Shown: positions 41,044 through 49,518, counted from the first letter of the stretch. The stretch is 64,000 nt of DNA from DASPWV01 sp046726375 (GCA_046726375.1 JBKPAJ010000017.1:62001-126000), one strand, 5' to 3'. Notes: a model not told the origin generated them from the letters alone. Translations and numbers: made by a program.

Positions 41044-41160
41044 TTCAAAGTTGAGAGTTCAAAGTTCAAAGTGAGTTCTAAATTGAACGTTCTCGGTGAA
41101 AGTGGCAAGTTGAACTTCCTCACTTGCCCACTAACTTTGAATTTTGAACTTTGAACTTAG
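41044..41160. repeat. AGTTCAAAG word repeat with inverted arm
   Basis: Direct copies of AGTTCAAAG (41042-41072) are mirrored by CTTTGAA/CTTTGAACTT copies (41134-41158). Inside is a second hairpin, GGCAAGT (41104-41110) with ACTTGCC (41122-41128). It separates recX from the pilT remnant and supplies part of the pilT stop region. Confidence 0.7.
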
Positions 41161-41856
41161 TTACCGAATCGCATGATTTCTGGCTGCGACGCTGGCGGGA
41201 GCGGCTTCTTCTGCGCCGGCGGCTGACGCCGGCCGCGGGGCCCGAACAGCGTATTGGCCATCTGATCGCGCGCGACGTCTGAGGTTGTTGCGATTCCCTG
41301 CACCTTGAGCCTGAAATCGTCGACGTTCGAGGCCCACCGGAGCGCTTCCTCGTAGGAGATTTGGCCGCGGGAGAAGAGGCTGAAGATCGACTGGTCGAAC
41401 GTCTGCATCCCGTACTGCGAGGTGCCGCCGGCAATTGCGCCCTGGATGAGGTGTGTTTTGGCCTTGTCCACGATGCAATCTTTGATGAACGGCGTGGCGA
41501 TCAGCACTTCGACCGTCGGTACACGGCCCCTCCCGTCGATGCTCGGAATGAGGCGCTGCGCGAGGGCAGCCTTCAGCACGGCCGCAAGCTGCAAGCGAAC
41601 CTGCTTCTGCTGGTGCGGCGGGAACACGGAGATGATGCGGTTAACCGTTTCCGTCGCGTCCAGGGTGTGCAGGGTGGTGCGTGTTCGACATGATGGCCGC
41701 GGCCATCTCCACAAGATCCTCATGATCGAGCCGTCTCTCGTCGCTCACGGGAACGAGATTCCCGTGCACGCGCGCCATCGGCAGGCTGCCAACTTTGAGG
41801 TGAAGGTCCGACCCCCCACGTTCGACTGCCGCCTTGAGAAGATCGTTAACGCGCAT
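41157..41856 (-). pseudogene. pilT: pilT with ATPase core deleted and frame broken
   Basis: Two adjacent frames are the two ends of a PilT twitching-motility ATPase. The first (41856 to about 41690) gives the N-terminal domain: MRVNDLLKAAVERGGSDLHL, then MARVHGNLVPV, up to AAAIMS. The second, shifted in frame, resumes at TLHTLDATETVNRIISVFPP, the family segment just after Walker B, and runs to the normal C-terminus (VLIATPFIKDCI, GMQTFDQSIFSLF). Compared with a usual length of about 340-370 residues, some 170 are missing, including the Walker A, Asp box and Walker B segments. No functional motor can be made. An assembly collapse is the alternative to a real deletion. Confidence 0.85.
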
Positions 41857-41866
41857 GGATGAGCTT

Positions 41867-42808
41867 CTACTTGGCGCCGACGGCCGTACCTACGGGTGTG
41901 AGCCAGTTGTGGTCGTCGCGCAGATCTGCACGGATAATCCCGAAAAAGCGCTCTTGTAGCGCCTGCGTGACTGGCCCTCGGCGTCCTTTGCCCACGACGA
42001 TCTTATCGACCGATCGCACCGGAGTTATTTCAACTGCGGTGCCGCAAAAGAAGATTTCGTCGGCGAGGTACAAAAATTCACGTGGTAACGCTTGTTCGCG
42101 CACCTCGAATCCGAGATCCTTTGCGAGCGTCAGTACCGTGTCGCGCGTGATTCCCTGAAGCACAGAGGAGGTCAGTGACGGCGTGTAGATCACGTTGTCG
42201 CGCACCACGAACAGATTTTGGCCGCTACCCTCGCTCAAAACACCCGATTCGTCGAGGGCAATGCCTTCGTCATAGCCGTCGACGGTGGCCTGCATCTTGA
42301 TGAGACCGGAATTGGCGTAGTTGGCGGTCGCCTTGGCCATGGCGGGAAAGGTGTTGGGGGCAATGCGCGTCCAGGAGCTGACCCCCGCGTCCACTCCGTT
42401 TTCGAGCGTGCCGCCGCCAAGATATGCGTCCCACTCCCAGACGATGATCGCAACTTCCACCGGGCAGGGAAACGGATTGACGCCAAGTTGTGAGTAGCCG
42501 CGATACACGAGCGGGCGGATGTAGCAGCTCTTGAAGCCGTTTTCGCGAATGGTCTCGAGGGCGGCGTCGTTCAAGGTGTCGAACGGATACGGCACCTCCA
42601 TGCGGTATACGCGACAGGAGTCGTACAGCCGCCGCATATGCGCATCGAGTCGGAACACGTTGGTGCCGCGCGCAGAGTCGTACGCGCGGATGCCTTCGAA
42701 CACGCCGGTGCCGTAGTGAATGACGTGACTGGCGACGTGGATGGTCGCGTCCTTCCAGTCGATAAGTTTGCCATTCATCCAGATTTTGCCGTTGCCGCTA
42801 AAAGCCAT
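41867..42808 (-). CDS. ilvE: branched-chain amino acid aminotransferase
   Basis: A 313-residue class IV PLP aminotransferase, making or degrading Leu, Ile and Val. Motifs: IHVASHVIHYGTGVFEGIRAY, RPLVYRGYSQLGV, the PLP Lys in FPAMAKATANYANSG, DESGVLSEGSGQNLFVV and EIFFCGTAVEITPV. I use ATG 42808 (MAFSGNGKIWMNG); twelve upstream codons are open but a GATAAT -10 falls within them. It ends ten bases before the pilT remnant. Confidence 0.94.
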   Translation of the reverse strand: MAFSGNGKIWMNGKLIDWKDATIHVASHVIHYGTGVFEGIRAYDSARGTNVFRLDAHMRRLYDSCRVYRMEVPYPFDTLNDAALETIRENGFKSCYIRPLVYRGYSQLGVNPFPCPVEVAIIVWEWDAYLGGGTLENGVDAGVSSWTRIAPNTFPAMAKATANYANSGLIKMQATVDGYDEGIALDESGVLSEGSGQNLFVVRDNVIYTPSLTSSVLQGITRDTVLTLAKDLGFEVREQALPREFLYLADEIFFCGTAVEITPVRSVDKIVVGKGRRGPVTQALQERFFGIIRADLRDDHNWLTPVGTAVGAK

Positions 42809-42814
42809 GGATTG

Positions 42815-42820
42815 ATTATC
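42815..42820 (-). promoter_or_regulatory. -10 box just before ilvE ATG
   Basis: GATAAT on the minus strand ends six bases before the ilvE ATG (42808), again predicting an mRNA that starts at or next to the start codon. Confidence 0.5.
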
Positions 42821-42869
42821 GCTCGTCCGGCGGAGCGGGCTCATACTGAATTGATTTCATCGCAGGGAT

Positions 42870-42925
42870 AAAAAGAGATCACGGAGGAGGAACCGCAGAT
42901 TTCGCAGATTTCACCGATCGAAACG
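42870..42925. repeat. CGCAGATTT word repeat
   Basis: The kinase-ilvE gap contains the purine-rich GAGATCACGGAGGAGG and tandem CCGCAGATTTCGCAGATTTC. It is a short version of the word-repeat elements; no inverted arm is obvious. Confidence 0.4.
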
Positions 42926-42936
42926 GTCTTTACCGG

Positions 42937-43908
42937 CTACTGGTTCTCACCGCAGAATGGACATTTGTCCGTTCTTGCGTGTAGCGGCTTGCGGCAGCGC
43001 CAGCAGAATTTGGCCTGCGGCGCTGCGCGCGCTTTGAGACGGGCCTGGATGTCGTCCACCTGCTCCTGAGCGCCGGCTTCGAGCGGCGCGGTTCGCGCAA
43101 ACACGCTCGGCCGTGCACGGGCGGCGAGCACGGCTTCGAGCACGTCGGAGGCACGCTGGTAGCGGCTCGGGATGTCAGGCGACATCGTCTTCATCACGAT
43201 CTCGCTGATGCCTTTCGGAATCTTCGGATTGCGAGCGCGAGGAGGCGTGATCAGATCGCCACGGATCAAGCGTTCGAGATCGGAGGGCGACGGCGTCTTG
43301 TAGGGCAACGACCCGGTGAGCATTTGATACATCGTCACGCCGAGCGAATAGATGTCCGACGAAAACACCGCCTTGCCTTGAAACTGCTCGGGCGCCATGT
43401 ACGGGGGACTGCCGATCACCGTGGTGCCGTGCGCCGCGATTTCGAGGAAGCGCGACGTGCCGAAGTCTGCCACTTTAACCATGCCCTGCTCGGTCACCAG
43501 CACGTTCCCGGGCCGGAGGTCGCGGTGAATCACGCCCTGTCGATGCGCATGATCGATGGCATTACAGATCTGGCAGGTGTAATCGAGCGCGCGGCTCAGC
43601 TCGAGCGCGCCTTCGCGCTCGATCACATGTTCCAGCGTTTCGCCAGGCACGTACTCCATGACGATGAAGAAGGTGTTATCCTGCTTCTCCGCCGTCAGCA
43701 CCGTGACGATGTTGGGATGGTTCAAGCTCGCCAGTAGCCGCGGCTCCCGCAGCATCTCGGTGAAGTCGAGATTCTGCCGATGCGGAACTTTGAGCGCGAC
43801 TTTCTTGTCGATCCAAGTATCTTCGGCGAGGTAAACACTGCCGAACCCGCCGCTGCCCAGGGGCATAACAATGCGGTACTTCCCGATCGTCTGACCACGA
43901 AAGAACAC
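42937..43908 (-). CDS. Ser/Thr protein kinase with C-terminal zinc ribbon
   Basis: A Hanks-type kinase of about 323 residues. Kinase motifs: GKYRIVMPLGSGGFGSVYLA (Gly loop), VALKVPH (Lys), VIHRDLRPGNVLV (catalytic loop, with Arg where Lys is usual), VKVADFGTSRF, PPYMAPEQFQGK. After a linker the protein ends in a four-Cys zinc ribbon, CWRCRKPLHARTDKCPFC, instead of PASTA or membrane segments, so it is predicted to be cytoplasmic. I choose GTG 43908, because TATACT (43924-43919) lies ten bases before it; ATG 43935 and a TTG at 43956 are alternative starts. Targets unknown. Confidence 0.88.
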   Translation of the reverse strand: MFFRGQTIGKYRIVMPLGSGGFGSVYLAEDTWIDKKVALKVPHRQNLDFTEMLREPRLLASLNHPNIVTVLTAEKQDNTFFIVMEYVPGETLEHVIEREGALELSRALDYTCQICNAIDHAHRQGVIHRDLRPGNVLVTEQGMVKVADFGTSRFLEIAAHGTTVIGSPPYMAPEQFQGKAVFSSDIYSLGVTMYQMLTGSLPYKTPSPSDLERLIRGDLITPPRARNPKIPKGISEIVMKTMSPDIPSRYQRASDVLEAVLAARARPSVFARTAPLEAGAQEQVDDIQARLKARAAPQAKFCWRCRKPLHARTDKCPFCGENQ

Positions 43909-43918
43909 GTTGCCCGCA

Positions 43919-43924
43919 AGTATA
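43919..43924 (-). promoter_or_regulatory. -10 box of the kinase gene
   Basis: TATACT on the minus strand, ten bases before GTG 43908. Transcription would start three or four bases before that codon. Confidence 0.4.
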
Positions 43925-43949
43925 GACCGCACCATTACGAACAGAAACA

Positions 43950-44140
43950 CCGCCAAAGCCTGGCACGAAGGCCACCAACGTCACGAAGGTAAGTCCGGCG
44001 CGCGGCGACGTTGGCCGTTCCGCGGCCAACGCGGGGACCACTCTTTGTCGCGAAGCTCAGGAAAGCATCGTTCCATGGCGGGAGGGATTTTCCTGGTGCC
44101 ATCCTTCGCGCCTTTCGAGCCTTCGTGGCGATCTTTTGCG
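43950..44140. repeat. CACGAAGG / CCTTCGTG word repeat
   Basis: CACGAAGGCCACCAACGTCACGAAGG-like copies (about 43965-43988) are mirrored by CCTTCGCGCC...CCTTCGTGGCG (about 44103-44130). A second small palindrome, GTTGGCCGTTCCGCGGCCAAC, lies at about 44010-44030. The element fills the divergent gap between the kinase and rsmE. Confidence 0.55.
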
Positions 44141-44173
44141 CGGCTGGATCAACGATGCCGAGGGTGCGCGACT

Positions 44174-44179
44174 TATACT
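44174..44179 (+). promoter_or_regulatory. -10 box placing rsmE transcription at its GTG
   Basis: TATACT ends five bases before GTG 44185, so the message would begin at the start codon itself. No -35 consensus is visible. Confidence 0.45.
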
Positions 44180-44184
44180 CTGGC

Positions 44185-44925
44185 GTGCTTCCGCGGTTCT
44201 ATGCGCCGGACGCGGGACGGAGTCCTGCAGAGTCGCGCGTCACGCTGCCGTCGGAAGAGGCCAGACACCTCTCGCGTGTGTTGCGGCTGTCGGCCGGCGA
44301 TGCCATCCATGTGTTTGATGGACAAGGGCGCGAGTGGCGTGCGGAGGTCATCGAGGTCTCCAGGCGCCAGGTCGTCGTCGCGCTCATCGACGCCGTGACA
44401 CCAGCCGCTGAGCCGCGCATTCCACTCACCCTCGGCATCGCAGTGCTCAAGGGGGACAAGATGGACGATGTCGTTCGGGATGCAGTGATGCTCGGTGTGG
44501 GCGCGATCCAGCCGCTGCTGACCGACAGGACAGAAGTCAGTGCGACTGCGGTGTCACGAGGCCGCCGGATCGAGCGTTGGCAGCGCATCGCGGTGGCGTC
44601 GGCCAAACAATGCCGGCGTGCGGTCGTGCCGACAGTCCGCCCTGCGGCGGCGCTCGATGCGTGTATCGCCGAAGAAAAGCATGGGGTGCGCCTGCTGTTG
44701 GTCGAACCGGGCCAGCGCCAGCGTACGGTCCGACTTCATGACCTGCCACCGCCGCCGGCCGCGATGCTCTTCATCGGGCCGGAGGGAGGTTGGACCGAGG
44801 CCGAGCTCGAGTCGGCGGAACACTCGGGGGCGCGGCTCGTCACATTAGGCGGGTTAACATTGCGCGCCGACGCGATGCCAGTCGTCGCGCTCACTGCCGC
44901 GAAAACCGTTTGGGAGGACTTTTAA
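44185..44925 (+). CDS. rsmE: 16S rRNA m3U1498 methyltransferase RsmE
   Basis: A 246-residue SPOUT methyltransferase. The N-terminal PUA-like part starts LPRFYAP and has HLSRVLRLSAGDAIHVFDGQGREW. The SPOUT knot has the family blocks KGDKMDDVVRDAVMLGVGAIQPLLTDRTEV, RWQRIAVASAKQCRRAVVP, FIGPEGGWTEAELE and LGGLTLRADAMPVVALT. GTG 44185 puts the start one residue before the family's LPRFY; ATG 44155 is the alternative but lies upstream of the likely -10. Confidence 0.92.
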   Translation: MLPRFYAPDAGRSPAESRVTLPSEEARHLSRVLRLSAGDAIHVFDGQGREWRAEVIEVSRRQVVVALIDAVTPAAEPRIPLTLGIAVLKGDKMDDVVRDAVMLGVGAIQPLLTDRTEVSATAVSRGRRIERWQRIAVASAKQCRRAVVPTVRPAAALDACIAEEKHGVRLLLVEPGQRQRTVRLHDLPPPPAAMLFIGPEGGWTEAELESAEHSGARLVTLGGLTLRADAMPVVALTAAKTVWEDF

Positions 44926-45695
44926 TGAAACGCGTGCTCGTCATGGCACTCGCGGGATTGGCCGTGGTGGCGGTGAACGCTCAAACACCGATACTTCCGG
45001 ACCCGGTCGCAACCTTTTCAATCCTTGGATATGACCCCGCGACGGGTGAGATCGGAGGCGCGGTGCAGTCGCGCGTGTTCTCCGTCGGCAACGGCGTGCT
45101 CTGGGGCGAAGCCGGTGTGGGCATGGTAGCGACGCAGGCGATCGTGGACGTGAGCTACGGTCCGAAGGCGCTCGAGTTGCTGCGCGCCGGGAAGCCAGTC
45201 GCCGAAATCATCGACACCATCTGGTACGGCGATCCGGATCCGCAACCGGAACGGTGGACGAAACGCGGCCGGCAATTCGCGGTGATCGACGCCAAAGGGA
45301 CCGTCGCGGCTTATACCGGTCCACGTGCCACCGACTGGGCGGGCGATAAACAGGGCAAGTACTGCACCGCGCAGGGCAATATCCTCGCGGGCGAAGCGGT
45401 CGTGGACAACATGGTGAAGGCGTTCGAAGCGACGCCCGGGCACCTGTCGATGCGGCTCATGGCGGCGCTCGACGGCGGTCAGGCCGGCGGCGGCGATACC
45501 CGCGGAATGCAGTCGGCCGCGATCTTGATCGTCGGTAAAGGCAAAGGCGTGTGGTTGAACAACGATGTGGTCATGCGGCTTCAGGTGGACGACAGTCCCG
45601 AGCCGTTGAAAGAGCTGCGCCGGCTGGTCGAATCGTGGAACCAGCGCCGCGAGAAGGGTCAGCAGCAGCCTGTGCGATCGGGCAACATCACATAG
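44925..45695 (+). CDS. secreted DUF1028 protein
   Basis: A 256-residue protein with signal peptide (VLVMALAGLAVVAVNA) and a DUF1028 domain: PVATFSILGYDPATGEIGGAVQSRVFSVG, GVGMVATQAIVDVSYGPKALELLRAGK, RQFAVIDAKGTVAAYTG and CTAQGNILAGEAVVDNM. DUF1028 is related in fold to Ntn hydrolases; the enzymatic role is not established. The ATG overlaps the rsmE stop (TAATG). Confidence 0.85.
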   Translation: MKRVLVMALAGLAVVAVNAQTPILPDPVATFSILGYDPATGEIGGAVQSRVFSVGNGVLWGEAGVGMVATQAIVDVSYGPKALELLRAGKPVAEIIDTIWYGDPDPQPERWTKRGRQFAVIDAKGTVAAYTGPRATDWAGDKQGKYCTAQGNILAGEAVVDNMVKAFEATPGHLSMRLMAALDGGQAGGGDTRGMQSAAILIVGKGKGVWLNNDVVMRLQVDDSPEPLKELRRLVESWNQRREKGQQQPVRSGNIT

Positions 45696-45815
45696 CGCGG
45701 ACCTTTGGTTTCCGCGTAAAGCTGCGGCCTTCGACGGTGCTCAGCTCGCCCGAGCTTCCTCGCGGTGGCGGACTCGCCGTAGCCTTGACCAAGGCGGTCA
45801 GGTCCGCGAAAAGCG
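45693..45815. repeat. degenerate CGCGGACC palindrome copies
   Basis: TAGCGCGGACC-TTTGGTTTCCGCG (45693-45716) and, reading back, GCGGTCAGGTCCGCG (45799-45813) bracket a stretch with GTAGCCTTGACCAAGGC. The right copy supplies the last codons and stop of prmA on the minus strand. Confidence 0.5.
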
Positions 45816-46706
45816 CAGGGCCATCCACCCGTCTTCGACCAACTCCTCGTGCAATTCAAGCATTGCGTAGGCGTTGCGGACGGCGTCGCGTTCGCTTTCG
45901 TCGAATCCGCTCACTACCAACGCACCGCCTGGCGTGAGGAGTGATTGGATCTGCGATGCCGAGGAGAACAGCATTCCGCCGGTCAGATTCGCCAGAACAA
46001 TATCAGCGCGGTCGATTGTTGCGTCCTGCCGGAAGTCGGCGACACGAAACTCAATCACAGGTGGCAAGGCGTTGAGCGCTGCGCTCGCGCGCGCGGAGTC
46101 GATCGCGTCGGGATCGACGTCGACCGCGACAACGTTGCGCGCCCCCTTTAACGCGGCCGCCATCGCAAGCACTCCGGAGCCGGTGCCGAGATCGAGCACG
46201 CGCCGGCTTCGCACGTCGAGATTGGACAGGGCGCGCAAAGACAGGCGCGTCGAGGCATGATGGCCGGTGCCAAATCCGCGCGACGGTTCGATCACGATGG
46301 TGATGGCATCGCGATCGGGCTGCGTTGGCAAATCCCATGGCGGCGCCACCACGAACGTGCCGGCGCGTACAGCCGACAATGCGCGCTGCGATCGCGCCGC
46401 CCAGTTCTCATCGTCGACATCGACGAGCGCAAGCCGCAGCTCGGGAAACTGCGCACGCAACTCCGCGGCCGCCGCCGCCCGCTGCGCGGCGCCGTTGAAG
46501 AACACGCGCCAGTGGATGGGCGAAGGGACCGGTTCTGGCGGCGGTGGCAACGTCGGATCCCAGAGCCCTCCAGGCGGGAGGGGCGGCGGGACCAGATCTT
46601 CGATTGCGGTCGGAGCGTAGTCGTCGAGCGCCGCGGCTACGGCATCGTCGAGCCCAACCGCTTGCGCCTCGATTTCGAGAGCAGGCCAGGTCCAGCGCTC
46701 ATCCAA
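45798..46706 (-). CDS. prmA: ribosomal protein L11 methyltransferase
   Basis: A 302-residue SAM-dependent enzyme trimethylating L11. The C-terminal catalytic domain has PSRGFGTGHHASTRLSL, motif I VLDLGTGSGVLAMAAALKGA, AVDVDPDAIDSARASAALN and the NLTGG motif (ADIVLANLTGG). The N-terminal domain is Pro-rich (VPPPLPPGGLWDPTLPPPPEPVP) and divergent. It overlaps dnaJ by eight bases, ending the heat-shock operon. Confidence 0.9.
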   Translation of the reverse strand: MDERWTWPALEIEAQAVGLDDAVAAALDDYAPTAIEDLVPPPLPPGGLWDPTLPPPPEPVPSPIHWRVFFNGAAQRAAAAAELRAQFPELRLALVDVDDENWAARSQRALSAVRAGTFVVAPPWDLPTQPDRDAITIVIEPSRGFGTGHHASTRLSLRALSNLDVRSRRVLDLGTGSGVLAMAAALKGARNVVAVDVDPDAIDSARASAALNALPPVIEFRVADFRQDATIDRADIVLANLTGGMLFSSASQIQSLLTPGGALVVSGFDESERDAVRNAYAMLELHEELVEDGWMALRFSRT

Positions 46707-47841
46707 AGATGTCCTTGACCTTGTCGAAGATGTTCCGGTCTTCGGCTTCGTGTGGCTTCGGTTCGAACTCCTGCGGCGGCAGCGCGGCGGCCAGCTGTTC
46801 GAGCAGCTTGCGCTGATCGCGTGAGAGTTTGCGTGGCGTGATCGCCTGCACGGTTACCAGGAGATCCCCGCGCCCGCGTCCGCTCACGTCGGTGATGCCC
46901 TTGCCGCGCAACCGGAACACCGCGCCCGTGGTCGTGCCTTCGGGAATCTTCAGCGAGTGCTTGGGGCCTTCATGATCGATCGACGGCACGCTGATTTCGC
47001 CGCCAAGGGCGAGCGTCGTGAAGTTCACTGGAATCTCGCAGGACAGGTCGTTGCCGTCGCGGCGGAAGAATGGATGCTCCCGAACGTGAATGACGACGTA
47101 CAGGTCACCGGGAGGACCGCCGAGCGCGCCCGCTTCGCCTTCACCGGAAAGACGCAGTCGCTGCCCGGTGGCGATACCCGCCGGGATTTTGACCGTCAGC
47201 TTTCGCATCTTTTCCACGGCACCGGCGCCGTGACACGTCGTACACGGCCTGGTGATAATCTTGCCGGCCCCGTGGCACTGTCCGCACGTCCGCGCGACCG
47301 TAAAGAATCCCTGCTGATAGCGAAGCTGACCCGTGCCGCGACATTGCGGACAGGATGTGGGCGCAGAACCCGGAGCGGCGCCGGATCCGTGACACGCTTC
47401 GCACCGCTCGTGACGCGGAATCTGAATTGATGTTTCCGCGCCGTGCGCCGATTGCTCGAATGTGATCTCGAGGTCGTAGCGCAGATCCGCGCCGCGTTGC
47501 GCGCCGCCGCGCCGCCGGCCGCCGCCAAAGCCGAAGAGGTCGCCGATGCTGCCGAAGATATCGTCGAACTCGGCGAAGATCGACGGGTCGAACCCGCCCG
47601 CACCTGCCCCCGCGCCCGACACGGCTGCATGTCCGAAGCGGTCGTAGCGCGCCCGTTTGTCGACGTCGGCGAGCACTGAATAGGCTTCCGCCGCTTCCTT
47701 GAATTTGTCTTCAGCGGCTTTGTCGCCCGGATTGCGATCGGGATGGTATTTGAGCGCAAGCTTGCGGTACGCGCTCTTGATGTCGGCATCGCTCGCATCA
47801 CGGCTGAGGCCGAGCACGGCGTAGTAATCCCGTTTGCTCAC
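46699..47841 (-). CDS. dnaJ: chaperone DnaJ
   Basis: A 380-residue type I J-protein, co-chaperone of DnaK. J domain with HPD (YHPDRNPGDKAAEDKF), G/F-rich linker with FGSIGDLFGFGGG, four CxxCxGxG zinc motifs (CEACHGSG, CPQCRGTG, CGQCHGAG, CTTCHGAG) and the C-terminal substrate-binding sandwich (ALGGEISVPSIDHEG). Directly coupled to grpE. Confidence 0.96.
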   Translation of the reverse strand: MSKRDYYAVLGLSRDASDADIKSAYRKLALKYHPDRNPGDKAAEDKFKEAAEAYSVLADVDKRARYDRFGHAAVSGAGAGAGGFDPSIFAEFDDIFGSIGDLFGFGGGRRRGGAQRGADLRYDLEITFEQSAHGAETSIQIPRHERCEACHGSGAAPGSAPTSCPQCRGTGQLRYQQGFFTVARTCGQCHGAGKIITRPCTTCHGAGAVEKMRKLTVKIPAGIATGQRLRLSGEGEAGALGGPPGDLYVVIHVREHPFFRRDGNDLSCEIPVNFTTLALGGEISVPSIDHEGPKHSLKIPEGTTTGAVFRLRGKGITDVSGRGRGDLLVTVQAITPRKLSRDQRKLLEQLAAALPPQEFEPKPHEAEDRNIFDKVKDIFG

Positions 47842-48410
47842 GATGCTTTTGCGACCTTGACGAGCGCGGGCCTGAGCAATCGATCCCTCAACTTGTAGCC
47901 CTTCGCAAACTCGGCCACCACCTCGCCCTCGCGCGCGTCGGGCGTCTCTTCGTACGAAACGGCCTGGTGCAGATTGGGATCGAAGTCAGCGCCGAGTGCA
48001 TCGATCGGCGTCACGCCGCGCTTGCGCATCAGTTCGGAGAGCTGACGATGAATCAGCTCGACACCGGCGCGATACGCCTGTGCCTCCGGCGGCGCGTCGG
48101 CTTTGAGCGCGCGCTCGAAGTCGTCCATGATGCCGAGGATGTCGGTGAGGACGTCAGCCGCGGCCCACTCCGTGTGCTCGCGGCGCTCACGTTCGACGCG
48201 CTTACGATAGTTGTCGAACTCGGCGGTTTTTCTGAGCAATCGATCGTAATAGTCATCGCGTTCGCCGCGCGTGCGCGCCAGCTCGTCGACGGCGCTATCC
48301 ACGGTCTGGCTCTCGCCGCGATCAACTGATGGATCCACTTCGCCCGCGGCAACCGACGCAGCAGCGTCGGCCGAGGACGAAATCGGCTCGTTTGTGTCGT
48401 TCTGGCTCAT
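47838..48410 (-). CDS. grpE: nucleotide exchange factor GrpE
   Basis: A 190-residue DnaK exchange factor. The start ATG 48410 follows the hrcA stop closely; upstream extension is open but belongs to hrcA's end. Acidic disordered N-terminus, long helix (LARTRGERDDYYDRLLRKTAEFDNYRKRVERERRE), then GIMDDFERAL and the beta domain (ALGADFDPNLHQAVSYEE, GYKLRDRLLRPALVKV). Confidence 0.95.
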   Translation of the reverse strand: MSQNDTNEPISSSADAAASVAAGEVDPSVDRGESQTVDSAVDELARTRGERDDYYDRLLRKTAEFDNYRKRVERERREHTEWAAADVLTDILGIMDDFERALKADAPPEAQAYRAGVELIHRQLSELMRKRGVTPIDALGADFDPNLHQAVSYEETPDAREGEVVAEFAKGYKLRDRLLRPALVKVAKAS

Positions 48411-48411
48411 T

Positions 48412-49464
48412 TCAATTGACGTTGCGAAGAACGTGCCCGACTGCCTGCGCGGCGCCTTCGACGGCGCTGATCGCGCGCGAGTAGCGCATGCGTGTTGGCC
48501 CGAGCACGCCCACCATCCCGGTACTGCGTCCATCGAAATATGTGGACGCGATCAGGCTGAACGGACGCAGCTCCGGATCGTAATGTTCCGCCCCGATGAC
48601 GACCGTGATGCCCGGCCCGTCGATATATTCGTTGAGCAGCCGCACCAGCCGCTGCTTTTCTTCGATCATGCGCAGCAGCGCGCGCAGTGTCGCCATCGGC
48701 AATCCGCTGGCGCTGACGACGCCGTCGAGCAACGTGGACGCGCCGTCGATGCAGACGGAACTCGGGTTTTCGAGGTTCTCGAGCGTTCGGCTCGCGAGAC
48801 GCAAGGCAAGCCCGAGCAGCTGATCGTACAGCGATCGCTCTTCGCGCAAGCGTTCGAGGATGCCGTCGCGCACTTCGTCCAGCGTCAGACCTGAGAACTC
48901 GGAATTGAGGAAATTGGCGGCCTGCACCAGCTCCGACGGATTCACGGTTTCGCCGATGTCGACCGCCTTCTGCGCGACCTGATTGCCGCCAGTGACGACC
49001 ACGACGAGGATGCGGGTATCGCTGATCGGGACAAAGTCGATCCGCTGAAAAATCGCCTTCGAGTTTGCCGGCGAGATCGCAAATCCGACCTGACGCGATG
49101 CCTCCGACAGGATGTGCGACGCCGTCGAGAGCAGTTCGTCGATCAGCGGCCCGTCGCCCGCCTGCTGGCGCACACGCGCCTCGACGGCCGACGCATCTTT
49201 GCTCGCGCGCTTTGCCTCGAGCAGTAGGTCGACGTAGAAGCGATAGCCGAGATCCGTGGGGACGCGTCCCGCTGATGTGTGCGGCTGCCAGACGTAGCCC
49301 ATCTCTTCGAGCTGCGCGAGGATGTTGCGAATAGTCGCCGACGAAACCGCGAGGCCAGCTCTGCGGGTGAGCGATGCCGATGCGACAGGCACACCGGTTT
49401 CGATGTATTCGCGGATGAGCGCGGCCAGAATACGCCGCGTACGCTCGGACAACGAAGGCGTCAT
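48412..49464 (-). CDS. hrcA: heat-inducible repressor HrcA
   Basis: A 350-residue repressor of class I heat-shock genes. N-terminal winged helix: RRILAALIREYIETGVPVASASLTRR, VSSATIRNILAQLEEMGYVWQPHTSAGRVPTDLGYRFYVD. C-terminal: VVVTGGNQVAQKAVDIGE, IDGPGITVVIGAEHYDPELRPFSLIASTY. A CIRCE operator sits at its own start codon, so it controls hrcA-grpE-dnaJ-prmA by negative feedback. dnaK and groESL are not in the window. Confidence 0.96.
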   Translation of the reverse strand: MTPSLSERTRRILAALIREYIETGVPVASASLTRRAGLAVSSATIRNILAQLEEMGYVWQPHTSAGRVPTDLGYRFYVDLLLEAKRASKDASAVEARVRQQAGDGPLIDELLSTASHILSEASRQVGFAISPANSKAIFQRIDFVPISDTRILVVVVTGGNQVAQKAVDIGETVNPSELVQAANFLNSEFSGLTLDEVRDGILERLREERSLYDQLLGLALRLASRTLENLENPSSVCIDGASTLLDGVVSASGLPMATLRALLRMIEEKQRLVRLLNEYIDGPGITVVIGAEHYDPELRPFSLIASTYFDGRSTGMVGVLGPTRMRYSRAISAVEGAAQAVGHVLRNVN

Positions 49465-49490
49465 TAGCAGTCGGAACCCTAGAGTGCTAG
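49464..49490 (-). promoter_or_regulatory. CIRCE operator of the heat-shock operon
   Basis: Reading the plus strand, TTAGCAGTC (49464-49472), nine bases, GAGTGCTAG (49482-49490). This matches the CIRCE consensus TTAGCACTC-N9-GAGTGCTAA at all but two positions. Its edge overlaps the first base of the hrcA start codon. Confidence 0.9.
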
Positions 49491-49495
49491 AAAAA

Positions 49496-49504
49496 AGTAT
49501 AGCA
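49496..49504 (-). promoter_or_regulatory. extended -10 of the hrcA operon
   Basis: On the minus strand TGC (49504-49502) directly precedes TATACT (49501-49496), an extended -10. The start point would fall at the first bases of CIRCE, so bound HrcA would block initiation. Confidence 0.65.
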
Positions 49505-49518
49505 CGCGGATTTCGGCG

